Of a stretch of 64,000 nt of DNA, positions 13,009 through 25,458 are shown piece after piece; the stretch's first letter is position 1; each line of letters opens with the position of its first letter. A model generated the notes under the pieces. It ran no database searches. It had not been told where the DNA came from and worked only from the letters and a program-made list of their open reading frames with translations. This DNA is from Chrysomallon squamiferum. Lineage: Eukaryota; Mollusca; Gastropoda; Neomphalida; Peltospiridae. Position numbers and translations under genes: made by a program. The stretch is from contig CM022665.1 in the NCBI GenBank assembly GCA_012295275.1, forward strand, positions 19,422,150 to 19,486,149, in the 5' to 3' direction.

Positions 13009-13260
13009 CTAGAACAAATCGTGCCAAAGATAACTTTAGACATCTATTGGATCCAAGCACACTACCTTGGGAACCTTAATGCAGGGCATAGTGAGTAGGT
13101 TATTGGGTCAGCAAAAGAAAAAAGTCCGCCCTCGGTGCCTTCTACAGCGATACGAGCCGAGTGAGATTGCTATTAATTAAATAAACTACTTATTATATGT
13201 TTTTTCAACTTTAAACCATTTCTTACTGATATATCACGAACTTTTTTCTTCCTTTTTAAT
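13009..13260 (+). repeat. 252-bp direct duplication, copy 2
   Basis: Partner of 11,116-11,367, in the same orientation, 1,893 bp downstream start to start. The same 46-codon + frame is intact, and the single base difference would change one Thr codon to Ile. Left and right flanks differ from copy 1 almost at once, so the edges look sharp. No terminal inverted repeats, poly-A tail or target-site duplication could be made out. Confidence 0.85.
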
Positions 13261-14433
13261 TAACTGGCTGCCAATATCAACCTCGTTTTGATCAACAAGT
13301 GTTTACTAAAATTGTGCGAAAAAAAATATACTGTGGGAGAGACTCTCCTCAGACAGCTGTGTTTGTAGATCTTAATAACGCTGACACTGCTTTATTAAGA
13401 TGAAAATGTTGTTCAAGTTCGAGCCAATAGTTTCGTAATCTAAAAATATTTCTCACTCTCGTCAACAGCATCACCTTATTTCGGTCAATGTTTTTTTTTT
13501 TTTTTTTTTTTTTCTTTCATTATTATGTTGAGAGTAACCATTTTCCTTACCAGTTATATAGTTATTATTATTTCAAGCAATTGCTTTAATGGGTCACTTT
13601 CGGGCACTAATAATACAACGTCTTCTGCATACATCAACAAAGAAACACAGACATCATCTAATATTGGAGTAACATCCATTATTAATTTCATAGGCCAGGT
13701 CACTCATAGGATATCTCGAAATTATAAGTTAAAAAATAATTAAGATTTCACCAGTTTGTTTTCCTGCCATTATTTTAGTTCTTAAAGTCTGCCACACTAT
13801 CGATTCTAACTCCACCAGTATTTCATTCCTCGAAGTTGTTTCCTTTACTGACCAGCGTGAAAGCATTCAACCATAATTTCACTTTTTATAACTTATACAT
13901 TTTTATTTAATGTTTCCGAAAATAGCGCGAAAAAAATGGAAAATGTGCGGCATGTTGCCAAAGAATTTCTATAATGTTTATTTTTGTTAATTTACACTTT
14001 TCATAAAGCTGTAGAAAAGCTCTTAACGGCGAATGACACCTACTGATGAAACACATTTACTCTTGCTGATGCCAGTTTTGTCAGAGTAAATTTGCTCGTT
14101 TTGTGTTTGAAAAGTTGTATCTCTCCACCCGCAAAGTTAAAAAATAGTTTTAAAAACAAATTATAAAAAATATTAAAAAGTTAAAGTGTCAGGAAAAGAC
14201 TCAAGAGTATCTGGTTAATGCCTAATAAATCTGACCGAGACTTGAACTTTGCAACAGAATTGAAGTGAGTTACATGAATCAAAGTGTATAGTGCACTAAG
14301 TAGACAGATCATAAGATCGCTTACCTTTTACTGATAACAGACTGATATAATTACTTCACGTCATCGCCGATTGGTGTACAACGCGAATTTATCACGTTTC
14401 AAAATATTGCATTATTCGTACATTTCTATACAG
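13261..14433. other. AT-rich sequence with one weak small-ORF candidate
   Basis: No multi-exon gene is seen. An ATG at 13,525 opens 72 codons to a stop at 13,741-13,743. The first 20 residues are hydrophobic like a signal peptide and the rest is rich in Ser, Thr and Asn. A frame of this size is expected by chance in AT-rich DNA and there is no other support, so it is not called a gene. Confidence 0.4.
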
Positions 14434-14556
14434 AGTCGGAGTTGCATAATGATTAGAGAGGACTTGACTAACAAGTGATTGTATGCTGGATCGATCCTCT
14501 GTAGTGGACTTACGACATTTAAATATCCAGATATCTGATCCAACGTCCTTGGGAAA
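14434..14556 (+). repeat. tRNA-derived SINE-like element
   Basis: A pol III A-box-like stretch at about 14,441-14,458 (ending GATTAGAG) is followed about 30 bp later by a B-box-like GGATCGATCCT at 14,488-14,498, close to the consensus GGTTCGANTCC. The tail carries TCCTTGGGAAA, a 3' motif often seen in molluscan SINEs. It cannot be a working tRNA because no proper acceptor or anticodon stem is apparent. The tRNA-derived SINE reading is an inference from spacing and motifs. Confidence 0.5.
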
Positions 14557-15335
14557 TTAATTAAGATTAGATGATCATGACGACATTATTGAAACTGATA
14601 AAAAAAATAATAAAAAATGCATAAGATAAATGACTTGGTTTTGACATTTGTTTTGGTTGTATTGTTGGTTTGGGCTGGGATCTGATTTTGTGTTTACTTA
14701 GAGTATAAGTGAGGTTAGCGTTCCGTGAGGACTGAGGTTCAGTTTGGGAAATGTTTGGCTTTGTGTCTGTTGTTTGAGATGACTGGGGTGCAGGCGTATT
14801 AAGGGTTAGACTTTTTGACAGCACTGGACATCTTTGTTGCTAATACGAGTATTTTGCAGAGCAAGTAAACTTTTGTATAACTGATTTATATTTAAAATAC
14901 AAGCTGTCACTTACACTACTACCATTACTACTACTACTATTACTACTACAAATGTTACAACTACTGCTGTTACTACTACTGCTGCTGCTGTGACTACTAC
15001 TACTATTATTATTACTACTATAAGAAAGTGGTGATAATAATATTTTCGTAGTAATAGGACTAGCTGCGCGTTTCATTTCTATCTTTATTATTTATTTATT
15101 TTTCTTTTCTTTCTTTTTCTAAATAAGAAAAAACATACAAAACAAAAAACAACTCAATAAGTAAAACATGAGTGGGCAGATATAATAAAGTGGGAAGAAC
15201 CGCAAGTGAAAATCCCAGTGGACTCTGCTTTTCGATACGTTAACTTTGATTTTGATAGGAAGATGGAGTTCACTGACCATTACACTTCTTTATGTTACAT
15301 TGTTAGATCTCACTGTTACTGCATTTTTTCTTATC

Positions 15336-15338
15336 TCA

Positions 15339-15417
<79 letters not shown>
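15336..15417. repeat. compound (CA)n(GA)n microsatellite
   Basis: About ten CA units pass directly into about 31 GA units. All frames across it read dipeptide repeats and are not coding. Confidence 0.95.
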
Positions 15418-15421
<4 letters not shown>

Positions 15422-17192
15422 CCATTTTTCTTTGTAAGGTCCTCTCTGACTGTTTGAATCGTATTTGGCAGACACGTTAAATAATTAAAAGGGTAAGATA
15501 TAAACTCGGGTTGTTGCGTCAACCACAGATTCAGTGACTTAGCGACAGTTTGGAAATATAAAGACTTTCTCCTGGGACGGGGTAGCACATTGCATTACCC
15601 CTCACATCAAGAACGTATCTGTTTGCCAAGAATAACTCACTTTATTATTCCCAAGTCGTCACAAATTGCTTCCGCGTTGCTATACTAATTGAAAATACTG
15701 AGTCCAAACGTCAAAAGCAGAGGTCTGTCGTAGAAACAATAATGGGAAATAGAACTGTTTTATTTGAAGATAATAGTTTTATTTGTTTATTTATTTGTTT
15801 GTTTGTTTGACAGTTTGTTTGTTTGTTTGTTTGCATATACTCTTATGTTGCTAAAACATTTTTATTGGTGTTTTCTTTTGCCTATATTAATTTGTTGTCT
15901 ATGTGGGTTTTTTCGTTTTTACTATATTTCTTTACTTATTTACTTCTTTTATTTTTTTTATTTTTTATTTTTTTATTATTTATTTATATTTAATTATTTT
16001 TTAATCAAAACAGTATTGATATAATACAGATTTTTCACAACGTACAATTTTAGTACTCTATTTCATTCTTTCATTCGAAAAGATTATTATTACTTTTTAA
16101 TTATTTGAGTAAAACAGGAAAAGTTTTTACAATTAGATAGAATTAAGTAAATAGATTCCATAAAACAAAACAAAATAAAATACATTTATTAATTAATTAA
16201 CAATTTCTAGAACTATTATATCAGCGTGTATTTTCTTTCTGTGGTGAGTCTGTTTTTAATGGGAAAGGTATAGTAGTGAATCAGACCATATGCAAATACA
16301 TTTTGTTTTACATGTTCCTAATGCAAAGGTCATTTACCCATTATGGTAAAAAAAATATATATCTTGCTCAATTTCTACACATTCGAAAATAGGTTTGCAA
16401 CCTTTTGGAATTTACTCAAAACAAACCAAAAAAAAAAAACAACAACAAAAAAACCCAAACAAAAACGCGTTAATCTTTGAATATTTATTTTTAGAATCGA
16501 GTTAGGAAATGAATAAAAAAAAAAAATTTAAAGGGAGAGAGAAAAAAGTTTATTTTTGCAATAAATGTTTCACATAACATTCCATTAAATTTTAATGTTT
16601 TTGATTTTCGTTTTCTTTTTCAACCCCTTTTGTCGTTTTTTATTGGTTTCTTTTTCTATTTGTAATAACAGGGAGTCAAGGAATTGTCACTTTAGCACAT
16701 TTAAATGTCAATACAATCAAGTACGATATAATCTTGAACAGATAAAAAAGAATTAAATATATATATACCCCCCACTGAAACTTCAAACTGATTGTTAATA
16801 GAACTCACAGTTAAATCTTTTCATTTTCTTCAAAACCAAAAAAAAAAAAAAAAAAAATTACAATTAAAAAAAATTTAAAAATTAAAAGATAAAAAATAAA
16901 AATAAAATAATGACATTTTGCCCTTATTACTTTCAAAATATCAAAACTTGTGAATTTTTTTCTGTTTAAATGTGCATTAAAAGCCATTCACAGTAGTAAC
17001 TGTTCAAAAATGAAAAGTGACGAATGATGTGAGAAAAACGAAAATGAACGAGTCCATTTTGCAGATTCATAATTCGGTTCTTCCAAAATGTTTACGGTTT
17101 CATTCAAGTTACTGTTCTCACTTTTCTTGCATTACTTATTCTGTTAAAACTACTACGTACTTTTGAGACATATACAAAAATAAATAAACCAG

Positions 17193-17194
17193 TA

Positions 17195-17226
<32 letters not shown>

Positions 17227-17385
17227 ACAAATACACACACCCACATACATACACACAAACACACTCACACACAGACACACACACACAAACACACACACAC
17301 CCGCACACACAGATACACACACTCAAACACACACACACTCACATACAGTCACACAAACACACACACACACACAGATACACATGCC
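17193..17385. repeat. (CT)n followed by a long imperfect CA-rich tract
   Basis: A CT run of about 28 bp is followed by about 160 bp of imperfect CACACA sequence with scattered interruptions (ACATAC, ACAAAC, CCCGCA). Potential Z-DNA-prone sequence; no gene. Confidence 0.9.
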
Positions 17386-18815
17386 CAAAAACATAAGCAC
17401 ACTCCGTATTTCTCAAATCAGTTTCCTTCAAATTTAACGTTTCAAACAAAAACAAATTATAAAGGGTTAATTGTCAGCATTTCATACGCCGATCTCTTAG
17501 TAAGATGTTATAGACGCGCACGCGCACTTACACACACATGCAAACATGTTCGCACGCATGCATATTTTTCTCAGTTTTTTTATTGACTATATGAATAACT
17601 TTGACCACAATTTTCAGTTTATAATATAGGTCATAATAATATAAATTACTGGCGATCAGATAAGGTGTGAAGTGTTATCATGTATTTATTTCTTTATAAT
17701 ATACACACCATTGTTAAGTTTTACAGTAATTACACAGGTGTTAACTACCTTACCTACATTATTTTGCATCATCATCACGGTATGTTAGATCATTTATATC
17801 ATAAATTTTAGATTAACAGTGACTGCTAATCTTCCTCATTTTGTTACCAATTTATCGATTTATTCAATTAAATTCTATTTTCTGATGTCCCTACATACAC
17901 ACATACACGTTTATTTTGTTTTGAATAATAAAACTCATTTTATAATTATTACATTTTTGCCTAATAAATCCAATCCGGATTATAAATATCAGATGTCTTC
18001 TTTAGAATGTCAGAAGAAAGAAATTCATGTCTATATCACTGATATATCTTTTGTCAAATTACTGAAATACCTTTCTTAATTATCGATCATATACGATATA
18101 CTTTTCAAATTAATTTACACATGAAATAATTTTTTTTTTTCTAAATATCTACCATCCATACATTCAGATAAATTTTCTTATTACTCTACAGATCATTGCA
18201 CCACTGTAAAGAATCAATTAACATTATGATCGCTGTGAATATTATAAAGAGAAATTAGAACAGGTCTTCATGATCAGACAAGAACAAAGGCTGCATAATT
18301 CAGTATAGGCTTGGTCATGGTAACGTAATAACATCTATTTTTACACAGCAGCAGTCAAGTTTTCGCGGGTAACTATGACATAGATGTGGCATCGAGGTCA
18401 TCACGTTTTCGGTTTTCGTTACAGAACGCCCTAGGACAATGTTATTCCGGACACAAGTCTGTTTTCTGTAACAGTCCGTAAGTATTGGAGTCAAGGTTGA
18501 ACCGATACAGTGTAGAAAGTAAATTTCCTTATAACCTGTCGTGCACAGAAAGAAGAAGAAAAATAATAATAATTACCGGTAAAGAAGATTTAAGAACCGA
18601 AGAGTTATTTATGATTATTGGACATAAGTTATATAAATCAATATGCTTTAGTCAGTGGGTCAGTGGGTTATTTATTATTTCTGTTTAGACTGCATAGTAT
18701 GTATTCCATGTATAGTATGTATTAAACGTATACAACTAGAAGCAAAAATGTATCAAATATGTTTATAGACAACTACTGAAAAAGGAAGAGGTATGATCAA
18801 ACATTCATTTATCAT

Positions 18816-18818
18816 GCA

Positions 18819-18849
<31 letters not shown>

Positions 18850-18941
18850 GAAAGATTTGCAATCAACGCCTGTGATCATTCTCTTTCTCTCTATTACACA
18901 CATCCATTCGCACGTACGCACACACACAGACAGACACACAG

Positions 18942-18981
<40 letters not shown>

Positions 18982-18982
18982 G
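18816..18982. repeat. (AAT)n and (CA)n microsatellites
   Basis: An AAT array at about 18,818-18,847 and, after a unique spacer, a CA-rich array at about 18,895-18,980. The open frames that run through them on both strands come from the repeats. Confidence 0.93.
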
Positions 18983-19438
18983 AACAAGGTTGTTATATAG
19001 GTAAAGTTTACATTCTCCTCATTACATCTGGTATACATTCTACAAATTATATTAATACGAAACAGTACGTATGTAAACAGATTAGAAAATTTCAGTGTAA
19101 TTCGTGCCAACCTCTAAAATAAATAGTAATATCACATGCTAAATATATTCCACGTATTTCGATCAGTACTTTCTTCTTTTTACCTCCCCGTGCACATGTT
19201 GTTATTATGGAATAGGTATCTTATTGTGAAATAGATAGAATCAATAACAAAACAAGCCAGCAAAGAATGAGCCACTGTAAAATATATTAAAAATATTTTA
19301 TTAGAAAAAGAACAGGTAGACTGTATGCATGCAACATGTATGAAATTTCAAATACAAATGTTAATCATTAAATATATATTCATCATAGATATATGATTCG
19401 ATTTCATTATTTTACAAAATTAATGTTCAGTTTCATTT

Positions 19439-19465
19439 CTCTCTCTCTCTCTCTGTCATATACAC

Positions 19466-19554
<89 letters not shown>
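19439..19554. repeat. inverted (CT)n / (GA)n microsatellite
   Basis: A short CT tract (19,439-19,454) is followed by a 13-bp spacer and then a GA tract of about 44 units (about 19,467-19,554). CT and GA tracts on one strand are complementary, so the first tract can pair with the start of the second as a hairpin. The long purine tract may also form triplex DNA. Confidence 0.93.
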
Positions 19555-19557
<3 letters not shown>

Positions 19558-19867
19558 GTACATGTTTATTAATTCTGACCCGGTTGCAGTTTTTTATGAG
19601 TCAGTGATTAAATATGAAAAACATTCATATGGTAAGTTTCATGTTACTTTCAGTGACAATCAGAAAAAATAAAATAAGAACATCAGTTTACGTTTTTTTG
19701 AATTTTTCTAAATATTTGTATTAATAATGATCGTATGTATTGAACAAACATATTCTTTCTAAAATTCACGTTTTTTACAAACAGCATTCCGCGACTAACG
19801 ATGAAATCACTTTCATTTGCATCAGTAGGAATTTACAAAAGCAATAATAATAGAGTGAAAAAGTAAG

Positions 19868-19935
19868 GTGGTGGGCCGCTGTCATAGTGGTTAATGTAAC
19901 TTACAAGATGAAATGAGTTTCTTTGTGAGATTTAA
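19868..19935 (+). repeat. possible degraded tRNA-derived SINE head
   Basis: The stretch around 19,878-19,896 resembles a pol III A box (CATAGTGGTTAATG), as found in tRNA-derived SINEs, and lies upstream of an A-rich tail with TAAA repeats. The B box is not convincing. Weak call. Confidence 0.3.
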
Positions 19936-19989
19936 ACAAATAAATAAATGGGTAAAAAAAATAGAAAAAAATGTTAACAGTGATTCTTC

Positions 19990-20530
19990 TTCCTGGTGGA
20001 ATCTTATTTGTTAGAGAAAGGCATGGTAACCAGTGACGTTGTAATCGTCAGCATTTCCATATCGTGTCCACGCTGTCGGTGATTTTTGCAGTAGTCGGGG
20101 TCCTCTTTTTCTGTTTTTCCTAGCTGATCACGTGATGCAAACGCTCGTGGAGTCTCGAACGCAATACTGTTGTATTGATCTTCATTGCTTCCCTTTTTTT
20201 TTTGAAGACGAAGATGTTTTTAATCGGATACGATTGTATCCTCCTGAATTACCTACACGTAATTTTCTGACTGCTTCAGAAGTTATCGTTATCTTCATCT
20301 ACCTGTACTCTCGCTATTTTGTTTCTCTCTGTTCTGCTTCCTTTGGCAAATACGTATACTAGTTCGTAATGAAAGACAGTCGTGTTGTCTTTGACATGTT
20401 GTATTTTAGGCGTTGGTTCGTTTTTATCCAACATCGGTTTCTTTTTAACTATCGTCAGGCACTGTCACTAACTGACAAAGGGACGCAACTCCCATATCGT
20501 TAGTCAAACAGCTGTCATCACAGGAAAGGC
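19990..20530. promoter_or_regulatory. GC-richer patch with a TCACGTGA E-box, possible promoter
   Basis: This patch is more balanced in base composition than its surroundings and has several CpGs. It holds GATCACGTGATG at about 20,125-20,136, a palindromic E-box of the TFEB/MITF/USF type. A 76-codon + strand frame starts at 20,132 but has no recognisable family or clear splice donor. It could be a promoter or first exon of an unseen gene. Confidence 0.25.
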
Positions 20531-23500
20531 CCAGATAACAGTGGCATCTTTAGCAAGAGTAAGGAGTGCATTTCCTACATATTACCAACAATTTTGTGAA
20601 TAAGCATTAATTTTAGTTGACTAATTAAATTAATATATATATATATATATATATATATTATTTAACTTTAAGTAAGCGTTGACTGCATGTTTTATAATAG
20701 TAATAATATTAAGTTCAAATATTTAAAAAAGCAAAAGAACAAGAAATAAAATCTACTTAACAACTAGTAACGTGTTTAATGTCTTCTTTTTTAAAGTGTC
20801 TTAGTGGATATTCACTGTCGTAAACAGTCAACAGCTGTTTCATAACGTAAACGTCATCTACGTATCAATGTGTGTATTTAGGAAAACGTACACTGATTAA
20901 AATTATGTGGCCGAACATCAGACAACTCGAAGAGCAACAACTAATAAAACAAACAAATAATAAATAAATAAATAAATAAATAAATAAACAACAATGAACA
21001 AAACCTATTCAATCAAGTCATAGATACATTATTGTCAGACTAGTTGAATAATGAGAGAGAAAGTCCATTGTTTTTTTAATTAGCTGCTAGAAAGAGAAAA
21101 AAAATCATAAAGGTTACATAATTTTTAACTAGATTCCAAACCCTCTGAACTAAATCAGTCATCGACTTTATGTTTGGGTTTGTGTACGCGACAGTTTCTG
21201 TGTGTCTATCTGTATGTAATTATATAATTTTTGAAATTTTAAATAGATAGAGATGTAATTATCTGTTGCATAATAAAAAATATTTATTTATTTGAATTAT
21301 GTTACAAAGTAAAAATGATTAAAACTAATCAGCAGCAACATTTTTTTTATCAAAAACGTCGCAGTTTTTGTGATGCATATGCAGAGGTTTGATGCAAACG
21401 TGTGATGAGTTAAAGTGAGAACTAACTAGCTGTTACGAGGTAACTCGTTACCTAATCTAGTAATAAAAAAATTAAAATTAAAATTAAAAATGAACACTAT
21501 TTTAAGACTAGTATGTATTAATAATATTCAGACCTGATGGTATGCAAGATAAAAATTTAAAACATAAAAAGAATGTTTATATATGGTAACCGTTAAAAAC
21601 TGAAAAATGTCTGCATTTAAAACAAATAATAAAATAATATAAGAACAAGAGCAACCACTGCAATGACCAAGATAGAACCGCCAACAAGAATTTTAACTGG
21701 AGGAGGTCTCTTGTCTTTCTCTCTGTTTGTTGTTCCTGTTGTTTTTGTTGGAAAATGAAAACATTTAATGAAAAAAAAAAATAAAATAAAAAATATAAAA
21801 AAAATAATAATAATAAATAAAATAAAATAAAATAAAACAAAATAAAGTTTAAAAACATATGATTAAAAAATAAAATGATTTTCTGGAATTTCTAAATTCA
21901 GTAGTACATAATTATTCAACATTTACCGATTTTTTTTTTTACTTTTTTCAAGATTATAAATTACATTGCTAAATATAGCAACGCAAATTTTCTTTGGCCA
22001 TTATTGCTACTGTAATTGATGCTAGCCACACATGATGTGAAAATAAAAAGAAACATGCCTGTTTTTACTTTCATGCATTCATATTTGATTACAGAAATAG
22101 CTGGATATGAATTTTAATCCTTCGCTGAATATCTTGTCTGATTGTGATGCATTGAAAAAACAGAAACTTTTCTGACAGCATGTTTTAGTTATTTTAATAT
22201 TATCAGCTTAACAAATTGGAACTTTTTCACACAATATTGTGCATGTAACAGTCAGTCCAACATTACAAACATTTTTCTTAAAAACGTAAGATGCATTGAC
22301 AATTCTGATATATGGAGAGCTGTTATTGCATGCCAGTTTTTGAGAACATTCTGCATTTAATCTCAAATATGCTTTGGAAATTTTAAATTCTTCTCTAATC
22401 TAAATCTGTGTACAAATAATAATAATAACAACAAGTAGTAGTAGTAATAGTAGTAATAGTAGTTGTGGTGGTAGAAGAAGACACTGTCACTGGTACTGTA
22501 TCTTCATTCTAATAATCTTTTCACAGCAGTAATGTGACAGATTATATGCCTACTCAGTTTATTTTTTGGAGCAAAACTACTACACCAAGTTTTGTAAAAT
22601 AATCTAAAACTTACATCAAAAAAAGAGAATGGTTCCTCATTTTCACATTCAAGACATATTCCAAACAAATGTTTAACAATTTCTAATTCCACTTATAACA
22701 TTAAGATAAAATTAGTGATCATAAAGGTAGTCTCAATGTAACATAATAATATATTTATTACATTATGTACGTCACAATAAACATAAAAAATAAAAAATAG
22801 ATATACTTCACACCTACATATTTATATTAAGAAAAGAAAAGAAAAGAGAGCTGTATTTATGGATTTCTCTTCCTACTTCCTGGTAGTTTTAATACACACA
22901 AACCTGTAAAATGTCACATGAACCAAGATATTCACCTTTTCCACTAAGAGTTATAAACTAGCTGTACTAAAAAGAACATTTTCCTTAGTGTTTTTTCTTC
23001 AGGCTCCTGTTTAGATTATTGTTTGCTTTCCATTTGAACTGTGAATGAAATTATTTGCCTTTTATGATCAGTGTGTTTATTTGAACATAATAGATTTTGG
23101 ACAGTCAGTTTTAGATGTTTTTTTCCATTATCTAGTTAGCTTATTTTGACAAAAGATAATAAAGAACACTTCAGCATAAAAAATACCTTGGCTTTTGCAT
23201 GTGAGAATAATTATATTCATTGTTAAACTGTTTAAAATTCAGTTTTTCTAAATTTTTATCAAGTTACAGTATTAAAATCAAAAAGGATTTTAAAAAGAAA
23301 AAACAAAAAGAATGAAAAAGTTTATTTATATAAAATATGAAAGAGAGAAAGAAAAAAGATCTATCTTTGTATGTGTATTAAACATTAAAAAAAAGTTTAA
23401 CTTAGTATTTCTGAAACTGTAAACTTCCTGGATTCAAAAGATTTTTTTAACAGTTTACCAGTTACAACCATTTAATGTAAATGATTACAGGGGATCTGAA

Positions 23501-23755
23501 AGAAAATCTAGTTATACCATTTTTTATTTAACTGGTCCCAAATAATATGTGTTGTCAGTCTACTATCTTCAATAGTTCAGTTTTAACAAAAAATCTATTT
23601 TGCAAAATAATCTGAAACAACAACAAACAAACAACAGTGTTTCAGTGTTTTAATAAATTAACAATGAAAAATATTTTCTTTTTAGTTATTCTTTGAATTA
23701 AAATCATTTGTTTGCATGCAACAATTCCTCATCCCTCATGATAAATATTTTATGC

Positions 23756-23797
<42 letters not shown>

Positions 23798-25458
23798 CAC
23801 ATACATGTGTATAAAATAAACATGCTTATCTATTATATCTTAGTTATATACAGCAGAATACTAATATACACTTCCACTGATAGATTCTATCACATACAAC
23901 TGAACTTCAGACAAACTAAACTATTTTAAAGTTTGTTACTTTTGTTTGTTTTGGGTGTTCTTATTATTAAATTTAAAAAAAAAAAAAAAAATTAGTATAT
24001 AGACTAAAAATATCTAGTTATACTTTTCCAGTTGTTATAAAATAGCTATACATCCAGAACCTAAACTAAAGTGTATTTTGATAACTTAAATTTGATTAAA
24101 CTCAAAACCTGTACAAAATTGTAATCAAAATACATTGTGAAAAATTTCTTTCACTGATACATTGTACCTACATTAACTGTACAAAATATGTGCTGTCCTG
24201 AAAGTTATTTTATTATTTCAAATAATTTTATATATTTAGTTAATATATAGAGTGATGTCAATTTTCCACATATTATTTTTGATCTTTTTCATAATCATTT
24301 GAAATATATTTCTTTTATCTGCTTACATTTCTATTCTTTCCTTTCAGCTTTCAATTTTATAATTTACGGTTGTACTAATATTGCTACTAATATTCCTGAT
24401 ATTTTGTCATATTTTTCAACATATTTCAATCAGCTATAAATTAAACATAAAAATAGAAGAAAAAATTAGCAACTTTTGAGTCATTTTTATATTTTATAAA
24501 CTATTCTTTAATGTATTTGTGGCAAGAAAGTTCTGCTGGCAAGTGAAAATTAACATTAGAAACTCATTATCAAATAATAAAAGCAATATTTTACTGAATT
24601 TAAATTTTATGTGTCGATTTAATACTTCTAATTTTGTAAGTTATTATCAGTTATTATATTTAACATTTTGTTTTTATTTATTACAGATTGCATCAGTAAA
24701 TAAAGAAAAAAGAACAAAAAAAGAAGAAAATAAAAGTAAGTAAATAAATAAATGAATTCTCTGTTGCACGTGCAAATGTTACAATACTGGCCCAAATTCA
24801 TAAATAATTTCCAGCCATATTAATTTATAAAAATATAATAGTAATAACAAACGTACAAAATGCTCATACAAATATACAATATGTAGAAAACAATATTTAA
24901 CTTTTTTCACACATAAAAATATATATTTCAAATTTTTATTTAAATCATACAAATTTAATTTCACCCTTCCACCATCCCATCAAACACATTGATACAACTT
25001 GTATCCAACAAAGCAGTGTTACACATTGTAGTCCACATCCACTCACAGAGTGACAGCATGTGCTGCTCATTTTAAGTACATTTAGTTAATAAAATAAAAT
25101 GAAACACTTTATATACAGATTATCAAGGATATAAAAGAGGTGAAACAGAAACTTAAAAAATCAACATGCAGAAAAAATTAAACTAGTTTATATATAGCAG
25201 GTTAAATAATGGATAATAAAAGAAATATAATATTTAAATAAAAATAATAATAAAATTAAATTAAGAATTAAAATCAGTAATGTAGATTTTATAATTAAAA
25301 CTACAATTCATTATTTACAGGTACAAATTTAGTTTTATTCTGTCAGTATCTGCTCCTGATTCCAGCAGAAGTGAATTATTTAAAAACTTTCTTTAAGTAA
25401 GAAGAAAAAAAATGTTTTCAATTCATTTGTCAGAAAACTAAATTTTTATCCTCTAGAT
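20531..25458. other. AT-rich sequence without a supported gene
   Basis: It holds (TA)n runs (about 20,633-20,658 and 23,757-23,792), a TAAA run near 20,955-20,988 and poly-A tracts. All open frames are short and low in complexity. No RNA gene or transposon end is seen. Confidence 0.55.

Larger units (their letters stand above)
14557..19870. other. AT-rich, microsatellite-rich stretch without a supported gene
   Basis: An 85-codon Ser/Thr/Pro/Gln-rich - strand frame at 14,567-14,824 and a neighbouring Ser/Asn-rich frame at 14,840-15,076 (from a TAC/TAG-type trinucleotide patch) are low in complexity and have no recognisable splice partners. The remainder is T-rich or A-rich sequence and simple repeats. 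A slightly GC-richer patch lies at 18,340-18,490. Confidence 0.5.

Noticed and set aside
13525-13743. 72-codon frame with a signal-peptide-like start
   Set aside because: A single short frame in AT-rich DNA; no promoter, homologue or splice support. Kept only as a note in the features.
14840-15076. Ser/Asn-rich 78-codon frame on the - strand
   Set aside because: It comes from a degenerate TAC/TAG trinucleotide patch with no splice partners.
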